This document shows positions 57,081 through 64,000 of a DNA stretch of 64,000 bases, one piece after another. The position numbers and the translations under genes were made by a program. The stretch's first letter is position 1, and each line of letters begins with the position of its first letter. The notes under the pieces were generated by a model that was not told the origin of the DNA, searched no databases, and worked only from the letters and a program-made list of their open reading frames with translations. The stretch comes from Adiantum capillus-veneris (lineage: Eukaryota; Streptophyta; Polypodiopsida; Polypodiales; Pteridaceae): positions 39,223,281 to 39,287,280 of the forward strand of contig CM043960.1 in the NCBI GenBank assembly GCA_014529385.2. Direction: 5' to 3'.

Positions 57081-57549
57081 TACTATATATGTATAAGTTG
57101 GAGGGCCCCTGGCCTTGCGACTTCCCATTCGTCTCTCTCTCTCTCTCTCTCTCTCTCCCGAGGGCGAAGTGGGACAAACTGTTCGGTACTTAGAATATGG
57201 TCATATGATGGTAACCACTTCGTACAAGGTCCAAACACCAATGAGCTATTGATTAAGGAGCTCATAATCCAAATATCAATATTTATGTTGCATTGGAGGA
57301 ATTTTTATACTATAAAAGAAGTGACATGAATGAACATGAAAATATGTAATGTGACAAAGGCACTTTTGGTGAGCAATGACAGATTCAAGTCTTATAAGGC
57401 CGGGTTCACAGTGCGCGGCGATAGCAAACGAGTGCGTGCAGGTAGCCAATCTGATTCTTCCACGTCAGATGGGCCGTTCACAATGCGCGGCAGAAACCTT
57501 GCCTCCCAGCTGCGAGTGCATGGAAGAAACTCTATCCTTTTCTTCCGAA

Positions 57550-57576
57550 CCCCCCCCCCCCCCCCCCCCCCCCCCC
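57550..57576. repeat. C27 homopolymer
   Basis: 27 uninterrupted C. Flanked by CAATGTGAAC/GTTCACA-like words; inverted GTTCACATAGAGGGTGGAA-type sequence near 57700-57770 suggests a foldback, but boundaries are unclear. Confidence 0.85.
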
Positions 57577-57949
57577 AAAACGACTTCCACCCTCCACGTG
57601 TGCATGACATCTGACTCGACACCCTTTTTTCCTCCAAAAGTTCTTATGATAACTTTAACAACCATAGCTTAACTTTAACATATTTGTTCCGCCGCCACCC
57701 AATGTTCACACAAGAAGGCGGAAGAAAATAGAGTCGCCTTTTGTTCCACCCTCTATGTGAACAATTGGGTGGCGGAAGTGTGCATTTTGCATCTCTTCCA
57801 TCCGGTTTTTTTTGCCCCCCAATGTGAACTCAGCCTAAATACGATGTGTGTCATGGTAAGAGCGAGCGAGACCGGCCAGTCACCCGAGCTAGCTATAAGT
57901 AAATCAATGTAGTATGTGCCTACGGTTTTTAGAAAAGAAACTATTAGGT

Positions 57950-58060
57950 GAATCTTGTGAGATGCAACGATTGAGAATTTGTCAAATCTATCGCGCGAAG
58001 CTGTCAGATGTCAACGCAAAGATGGAAACAATTGAAAGCAGCGTGAGGACAAGCAACAGG
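57950..58060 (+). CDS. Possible upstream exon of coiled-coil gene
   Basis: The frame reads CEMQRLRICQIYRAKLSDVNAKMETIESS with heptad-like spacing, preceded by TTTTTAG and followed by GTGAGG. If spliced there, it would end in phase 0 like the other exons. The link to the gene at 58498-60300 is conjectural. Confidence 0.25.
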
Positions 58061-58177
58061 GCGGCAAACTTGCATGTGTTCGGCATTGACAGAAACACTG
58101 GCACGCAGCTAGAAGCAGGTTGTGGGAGTTTATTTTTTTTATAAAGTACCGAAGTATTTCACATGCAAATAAACCAG

Positions 58178-58240
58178 CATGACGAGTTGGTTAGCTTGAT
58201 ATCCCTTATGCATGCGGGGTTAGAGTTCGAATCTTAAAGA
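58178..58240 (+). repeat. tRNA-like SINE head or tRNA pseudogene
   Basis: TGACGAGTTGGTTAGC (A-box-like) and GAGTTCGAATC (B box, 58223-58233) at tRNA-like spacing, but arms do not pair into a full cloverleaf. It lies between possible exons. Confidence 0.5.
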
Positions 58241-58497
58241 GCTTCTTTTAATGTGCACTATCCTCAGAGAACGAATCTGGGAAGATCCTGTGCAATAAAT
58301 ATGACGCCTACCAGTATTTGTATTACCATCCCGTGTCGAGACAGACGTTTGTGTGGCGCCAGCCCGAAGCTCGTTCACATCTCTGACAGATCAATGGCTT
58401 GCCTAGGAGATGAGCAGGTGCCACACCATACCTTGCAGGATATGGCAAGGTGCGAGTTTTGGTTTTCAACATCAAGCCTTTTGTTTCTTCTTTGCAG

Positions 58498-58587
58498 ATA
58501 CAAGCTGCAGACTATGCCTCGGACATTTCATTTGTCAAGCTCAAGTATGGGCTTCAGAACTTCTTCGCGTCTGTCAAAATGCTCAAG
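58498..58587 (+). CDS. Coiled-coil host gene, exon a
   Basis: Exactly 90 bp (30 codons) between TTTGCAG and GTACAG: IQAADYASDISFVKLKYGLQ and NFFASVKMLK. Phase 0 at both ends. It forms a set with exons at 59050, 59202 and 60190, all in phase 0 with canonical splice sites. The concatenated 115 residues are charged and heptad-like. I do not recognise the protein; plant coiled-coil or ciliary/cytoskeletal proteins are possible. Confidence 0.55.
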
Positions 58588-59049
58588 GTACAGCCTGTTT
58601 ACGCAGCCATTTGGTTCATCGCAGCTCTTGCAAGGTGTTTCTCCACAATTACGACCTTTTTGTTCTTGGCCACTTTTCAGACTCAAAATAGCTTGGTTTC
58701 TTTGCACAAGGCGCTCCTTTACACCTTCGATAGCCTCCTTTTGTTAGACATTTACGGAATGCAAGCATCTTCCTCATTTGCTTTGTGTCTGACTGTATTT
58801 TCACGAATAATACGATGTGTGTTGTGTTCTGTTCATTGATGGACATTCTAGTTAGTTTTTCTCTACGTTTGTACTATTTTAAAGTCGTTTTCTAGCATTT
58901 TCTATTGTTTTCTTATGCAACTTTTATAGCTGGTCTCCTTTTGTTTGATTTAGCTCTATTAAGTTAGGGTTTTTTTCTCAATGGTTACTCTTCTGTCTCT
59001 CATTTGTGCTCAAACTTCCTAAACGGCCTTGTCTGTGTTCATATTTCAG

Positions 59050-59094
59050 GATAAAGAGGCTTCATCACGACAAGATTTCCAGCTGCTGATGGAG
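59050..59094 (+). CDS. Coiled-coil host gene, exon b
   Basis: 45 bp between TTTCAG and GTTTCA, encoding DKEASSRQDFQLLME. Phase 0 at both ends; follows exon a across a 462-bp intron. Confidence 0.5.
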
Positions 59095-59201
59095 GTTTCA
59101 ATTTTTTGATGAGTTGTTAAACTCTTCTTAATAATTCTGCGATTTCTTCTCCCAAATAAAGCAAACTAGACTTGCACCTTCTTTTTCTTGACCTATGGCA
59201 G

Positions 59202-59300
59202 AAACATAAAAAACTAGAGGCTGCACATGCTGAGGAGGTTCTTTCGTTGCTTTCTGAGATAACAAAGGGAAATGAAGCTCACTGTCAGCTTGAAGTAGAG
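59202..59300 (+). CDS. Coiled-coil host gene, exon c
   Basis: 99 bp between TATGGCAG and GTAGCC: KHKKLEAAHAEEVLSLLSEI and TKGNEAHCQLEVE, a strong heptad pattern. Phase 0 at both ends. Confidence 0.6.
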
Positions 59301-60189
59301 GTAGCCAGCAATTTTGAAGTTCTGCATAGTGAGTTCTGTGTACACTTTATTGCAACATAAGCTGAAAAGAACAATGGATCTCCACCAGTTACAGAGGCCA
59401 AAGAATTTTATTATAAGGTATCTAAAAAACATGGCTTTCTAGCCAGGACTTACCGAAATTAGCACGGCTTCCTAGCTTATGTCATTTTGTGGCAGTAGCA
59501 AGAGTCATCGTACACAGTAGTTTAACACAATGCTTTTTATGCAGTTCGTCTTCTGCAATCTTGTTGTAGTCAATTGTTGGCATTGTCATCTAGATAAAAT
59601 GTGCCGTGCTTGAAGCAAAGCAGAAAATTTTGATGTCTGTCAATAGATCTCAATACAATATATACTACCTTTATGAACATGTTTATACAACTAAAAGTGC
59701 TTAAGCTTTTTACGAAGTCTACAAATTTTTGAGTCCATGTAGTCACAAGGGACGGTTATGTGAGGAGTCCTTGCAAGCTTTCAAATTATGTTTGAAACTA
59801 ATATTGTATCACCTCCCTAGCGCGAGAGCTTTTCCCAACATTATTTTGCTTCTAATGGTTTTCGCATATACCAGTCACAATACAACCATGCATTTACACC
59901 CAGTTTCTGGAGTACACATATCACAATGATTGATTTAGCTTAAATCTAGTCTATAATGGGTCCAGATTGATGTGTTTGTGAACCAAATTGATCCAGAATT
60001 AGGTGATCTTGCTAAATATACAACTTACAAAACATGAAATTTATGCAGTTATTCATCAACTCCATATAAAATAGCACCAATGTCACACTGGGTGGTGCAA
60101 GTACACATTGATGAGAATGCATAGATTAGAACTCATGTGTAAACAGATGTGCTTGTTCAATGTCTGTCAAAAAGGATGTTTATTTACAG

Positions 60190-60300
60190 GTTCAGGATCT
60201 TAGGAGAGAGGCATCTGTGAAATCTACTGAGATACAAAACTTGAAAGATGAGCTTAGAGCTTTGATGGATACTCGCTCTCAGTTGACTGAAAACTTGAAG
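60190..60300 (+). CDS. Coiled-coil host gene, exon d
   Basis: 111 bp between TTTACAG and GTACTA: VQDLRREASVKSTEIQNLKD and ELRALMDTRSQLTENLK, coiled coil. Phase 0 at both ends. No convincing downstream exon was found before the retroelement debris at 60700, so the gene may be truncated here or continue with long introns. Confidence 0.6.
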
Positions 60301-60699
60301 GTACTAGAAAGACACTGGTGTTTTCTATTTATGATGTCAAGAATTTTCCACTGCTGGATAATAACTGAAAGTTAAGAAAAACCAAAATCACATGCAATAA
60401 TCAATTGCAGATGCAGTGCTGCACTGGATGGTGCTTCAAGGGCTCAGTGCTCTGTCTGGTCCTTCTCGGCTGTGCTTCCTATCTATTCACATGCATCTGC
60501 CAGTCATAAGCATGTCAAACCGTTGAACACTCATGTAGGAACATTATTCATTAGTGAGAATATTTTGATATGCATCTTAATTTATCTTTCCCTGAGTTTC
60601 GATGCCTTTTAATCAGTGACAATTGTGGAAGAGGTCGTTGTTTTATGTTTGCCTTTGGGATAGGCACAATGTATTTAAAAACAGTGTATTAAATAGTTA

Positions 60700-61150
60700 T
60701 GATTGGTGAATGTTGCTTTATAGCCTTGTGGGGGGTGATCCATAGAAACAACATAATTGAGAGTAAAGAAAGGTGAACATTGCTTGATAGCCTTCTTGGG
60801 AGTGATCCGGCTTCAAGGATCCCCCCTTGGTGGAACTCATCCTGAGGGCCGGGCCGAGGCATGGCAAAGTTGCTTCTTGTGGTCAGGCTGCTCAAGAGAG
60901 CGCCACCACATAGATTGTGAGCTGCTGTCAGAAAAACCTGACAGCAGCTCACATCAGCAATCAAGGCTTGTAGGTCTCACCATCCCTTGTCGGCCATTTG
61001 CGCACACGAGCTTGCAGGCATCATTAAATGAGCATCCAGTTGAACAAACTCAACTCACTTGTCCTCAGTCCTTGACTTCTCGTCCTCATTTCATCCATTG
61101 ATAGAGGGGGAATAAAAAATAGCCAAACTCAATGGTTTTGGCCTTGTTGA
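60700..61150. other. Local duplication and unassigned DNA
   Basis: TGAATGTTGCTTTATAGCCTTGTGGGGGGTGATCC (60707) and TGAACATTGCTTGATAGCCTTCTTGGGAGTGATCC (60773) are a short imperfect duplication. No gene. Confidence 0.55.
60916..60953. repeat. Perfect 16-bp hairpin
   Basis: TGTGAGCTGCTGTCAG, a 6-base AAAAAC loop, CTGACAGCAGCTCACA. Arms pair perfectly. Confidence 0.95.
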
Positions 61151-61154
61151 AGTC

Positions 61155-61560
61155 TTGGCCTTGTTGAAGTCTTATACCTCTGATGATAAAACTCAATGGG
61201 AGAAGTACTTGCCTCTAGTGGAGTTTGCTTACAATAACAGAGTTCACACGTCTATGGGGAAGGCGCCATTTGAGATTGTCGAGGGTTTCAGAAAGGTTCC
61301 ACCGATTCTAAGCATCAAGGAGAAGATTGCTGAAGCAGATCAGTACTGCGATACTATGGTCCCTTCTAGGTACAGGAAAAGATAAATGATGTATCCTTCC
61401 GGCTGTAGTTACCAGATACTTGGAAGATTCACAATGTATTCCATGCGAGTCTCTTGAGACCTTTCAAAGGTGAAGAACCAGTGGACAGGAGCCAGATGAG
61501 CAACTAAAAGTGGAAGAGATTCTCATTCCAGTACACATACTAGAGATATTTGGCCAAGTT
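61155..61560 (+). pseudogene. Ty3/gypsy integrase C-terminus fragment
   Basis: The open frame 61155-61385 reads WEKYLPLVEFAYNNRVHTSMGKAPFEIVEG..KVPPIL, the end of the gypsy integrase core. It continues frame-broken with YQILGRFTMY, a HASLLRPFKG-like segment near 61440-61475 and GGR-type VEEILIP near 61515, the usual order toward a chromodomain. No intact element surrounds it. Confidence 0.85.
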
Positions 61561-61599
61561 TAGGAAATTGGAAATTAGCCGGCTCTAACCTTGGCGTTC

Positions 61600-62097
61600 C
61601 TTTCGGTATTTCTTTATATTGCATCAACATAGTGCAAGCCGGTACTTCACGCTCTGCACCTTTTCCAAGAAGTGTGTCAGAGAATGAGCCCTAACCTCAT
61701 ATTTAAAGGCCCTTGGCCTGAAAAGCAATTACAGTGAAAAGCTTCAAACTCAAAAGCAACTGGTCCAAAAAGTACTAGCGCCAAAATTTACCAGCGCATT
61801 TTGCGGAAATCCGTACAACTGCCACGTCAGCACTTTTAACGCGTTTTGTGGAAATCTACCACGTCAGCACTGTCAATGGAATTTCAGGGCTGTCCGTACA
61901 ATTGCCATGTCATGAGTCTAGTGTGTGTGGGTCTTGCTTTGTTTTAATCCCTTTGTCTCTTGGGCCCCATCGGATGGGGTCCCATAAGGATTTCTTCTTC
62001 TGTTGTTGCTTGTTCTTCTTAGGGTTTAGGCCCCTCGGCCGTGATCTGAAGGTTGACTATGCTCTTCACTGACTTGACACGTCAGCAGTTTGTGACA
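61600..62097 (-). repeat. Probable gypsy LTR (minus strand)
   Basis: On the minus strand a TGTCACAAACTGCTGACGTG terminus (from 62097) follows a purine tract, and a TATA-like CTTTAAATATGAGG occurs about 380 bp in (61701-61720). The 3' end near 61570-61600 is not determined and no second LTR is in the window. Confidence 0.45.
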
Positions 62098-62109
62098 TCC
62101 CCCCTTCTT
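62098..62109 (-). promoter_or_regulatory. Polypurine tract (minus strand)
   Basis: Minus strand AAGAAGGGGGGA immediately before TGTCACA. The sequence just upstream translates to a FLSRRGDVTN-like end, as at the 3' end of gypsy chromovirus pol. Confidence 0.55.
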
Positions 62110-62799
62110 GAAAGAAAGTAATCGTCCGTGATTATAGCATATCTGTAGCGCGGATAGTGTGTCGTGCTCTTTACAGTGGGTGCTTCTCAGTGCAATGTGC
62201 GTGACAATCTCACTCGAAGCAGACTGAAAACAAAGGAACAATAGATAACAACTGAGCTCACAGAGACACAACATTAGACCAGACATATGACTCGACTATC
62301 TCAAAGAACCGATATAGACTCTGGGGTGGCAGCACACTCAGCTCCAACCCAGGACTCACAGGTACAATGGGGGTGTCGAGGCTCAGATGTGCAGGGATGG
62401 TGTGCTGTGTATCAACTCGCTACCCCAGACGACGACCCAAGACCGTATATGAAGAAGATGATAATTCTGACCCAACAACTACTACTAACATGTACCCCCA
62501 TAAAGAGCCACCAACGGCTCATAAATGCCAGCCATCTAAGAACTGAGTGGTGGTGGTGACCTGGCCACGATCTCCAATAGACCACCGTCTTCCGTTTTTA
62601 TCCCTGCCACGTGACACTGCCCAGCCGTCCAGAAAGTCCGTCCAGTGTGAATCGGACCAGACCAACTGTACTAACTGTGTGTCCTGTGAAAGTGACATTG
62701 AAGCCTTGCTACAGGTTGCCCGCCACAAAACCACTCACCGTCTTGGTGAGAGAAGCACTGAAACTGCTAAAAGACCGAACTGCAACAATAAATGAGTAC

Positions 62800-63980
62800 T
62801 GTACTGCCATGGTGAAAAGATTGTCAATCCCTCATCCCAGAGAAAGAGTAGTCGCTACAACTGCACCCGAAGGATCGGTCTCTGGCGGTAGAGCCATCAA
62901 ATCGATGGTGGAACTTCGTTGCTGGACTAGAGGCTACTGGTCTCTGCTGTCCATAACCTAGCCGCCTGTGAAAGGAGCCGCCAGCTGCTGCAGGGTAGAG
63001 GGCAACACCTGTCCGGCAGTGTATTGAGGACGGTGGGTGACACATCCATGGCGGTGTGCACCAGCTGTACCGTCGCAGCAAGGGACGCTATGCATGTGAG
63101 AATGGTGATGACTGAAACCCTTGAGAATACTGTTGGTTGTAGAACTGAACTGGAGGCTGAAATAGAGGTTGTGTGTAGAGTCCCATAAAGTGCTAAGAAG
63201 GACCCGCAGTATGCAATGGTGGCCCAAATCTAGTCCATCCAAACCCCACGCCAGCCTGAGCCGGAGCCTGTAGAAGCATTTCCTGAAATCCTTGTACTTG
63301 TGCTTTAAGGTCTTCAATGATGTCTGATTTTATTTTCAAAGCTTGTTGTAGAGCGAAAATTGTAGCATCCTGATCCAAGATGGCACTCTCTGCCACCTTC
63401 AGAGATCCCTCCATAGCTGCGTATATGGCAGAGGCGCTGATGCGTGGCAGCTAACTGTTCCGCTCCAAGCTCTATAGTGGCGATAGCATTCCTGGAGTCT
63501 TGTAATACGTTCTTCGAAAGGTATAGCAGAGAAGTTGAGTTGGCCACCCTTGAAGATGATACTGGAGGACTCCCAAGTGGCACAGGGGGCTCGCTAGGAG
63601 TAGGTACTACTAGTAGAGTAGGAGCTGAGATGGTGGTTGCAGGTGGAGTCAGTGATATATTGGGGAAGAAGGTAGAGGAATCTCCAAGGGAGAAGCCGCC
63701 GATTTGTCATGAATTTTGGAAGTAGACATTGGCCCAGTAGAGAGAGGGGTGGAAGACAGAGAACGCCACGGAAGATGTGTCACCTTAGTCTGTTGGCTCT
63801 CCGATACTGGCAAAGAGACAAGACTCTGCTGTATCTTTAGTCACCTTTGCTTTGATCTTCTTTTGCTTCGTGATTTTAGGATCAGCATGAATGTTTAAGG
63901 ATTTCCTTTTCCCTTGCACACTTCGTGTATCCTCATCTACTTCGTCTGATGTAACATGTATATTTATGACCCATGTCAAC
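62800..63980 (-). pseudogene. Gag-like coiled-coil region of gypsy-type element
   Basis: Minus frames in succession: SLTPPATTISAPTLLVVPTP.. (Pro/Thr-rich), NVLQDSRNAIATIELGAEQLAATHQR (63583-63314), MEGSLKVAESAILDQDATIF..LKIKSDIIEDLKAQVQGFQEML (63414-63193, coiled coil), then a Gln/Pro/Tyr-rich tail. The layout (P-rich, coiled coil, low-complexity tail), co-oriented with the PPT and LTR at 62.1 kb, suggests gag, but no CCHC knuckle or pol domain was recognised. Confidence 0.35.
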
Positions 63981-64000
63981 AGAGGTGCAACGAAACATTT

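Noticed and set aside
58178-58240. Functional tRNA gene
   Set aside because: A- and B-box-like words are present, but acceptor and anticodon arms do not pair.

Overview
The window is nuclear DNA of a land plant and consists almost entirely of transposable elements and microsatellites. Plant origin is supported by two CACTA (En/Spm-type) DNA transposons with Tnp2-type transposase, DUF4218-like and DUF4216-like domains, by a Ty1/copia element with a tRNA-iMet-type primer binding site, by PPR-like pseudogene pieces, and by GT-AG introns. Very abundant (GA)n/(AT)n/(CA)n arrays, several LINE lineages and a Penelope-like reverse transcriptase fit a non-seed vascular plant such as a fern, but that placement is a low-confidence inference. 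No bacterial, organellar, rRNA or CRISPR feature was seen.

Layout. 1-5.5 kb: tail of a LINE reverse transcriptase (minus strand), a compound microsatellite, a diverged tandem duplication that was later hit by a 5'-truncated LINE with a 20-bp target-site duplication (TSD), and a PPR-like pseudogene. 5.5-12.05 kb: CACTA element 1 (AAG TSD) with a near-complete Tnp2-type transposase carrying two in-frame stops; a truncated LINE copy and large microsatellites lie inside it. 12.1-15.7 kb: a second PPR-like pseudogene, a foldback/tRNA-like repeat, a CTAGTC-rich repeat and a gag-like scrap. 15.7-20.6 kb: a near full-length LINE on the minus strand (coiled-coil/RRM-like ORF1, AP-type endonuclease, RT, C-terminal PIP-box-like peptide). 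20.8-23.0 kb: a LINE 3' stub, low-complexity DNA and a dispersed repeat.

23.03-29.0 kb: CACTA element 2 (TAA TSD). It keeps a TNPA-like gene but has lost the transposase core, and it carries a long near-perfect hairpin. 30.7-35.1 kb: an L1-like LINE on the minus strand. 35.2-41.5 kb: an unusual retroelement whose RT looks Penelope-like, preceded by two or three decayed copies of a novel ORF and flanked by (CA)n arrays; this is the most novel locus in the window. 41.5-52.9 kb: gene-poor DNA with degenerate repeats and long dinucleotide arrays. 52.97-56.79 kb: a young copia-type element (LTRs differ by 2 substitutions and a 6-bp CT expansion) that has lost integrase and most of RT. 57.9-60.3 kb: exons of an unidentified coiled-coil host gene. 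61.1-64 kb: Ty3/gypsy remnants in both orientations.

How the parts relate: CACTA elements 1 and 2 share TIR type, subterminal CGTCGCTA-like motifs and an intron position, and their coding capacities are complementary, so trans-mobilisation is plausible. LINE 3' ends repeatedly abut microsatellites, and the Penelope-like element abuts (CA)n, so retrotransposition and simple repeats appear coupled in this genome. Domain assignments were made by eye, without database searches.
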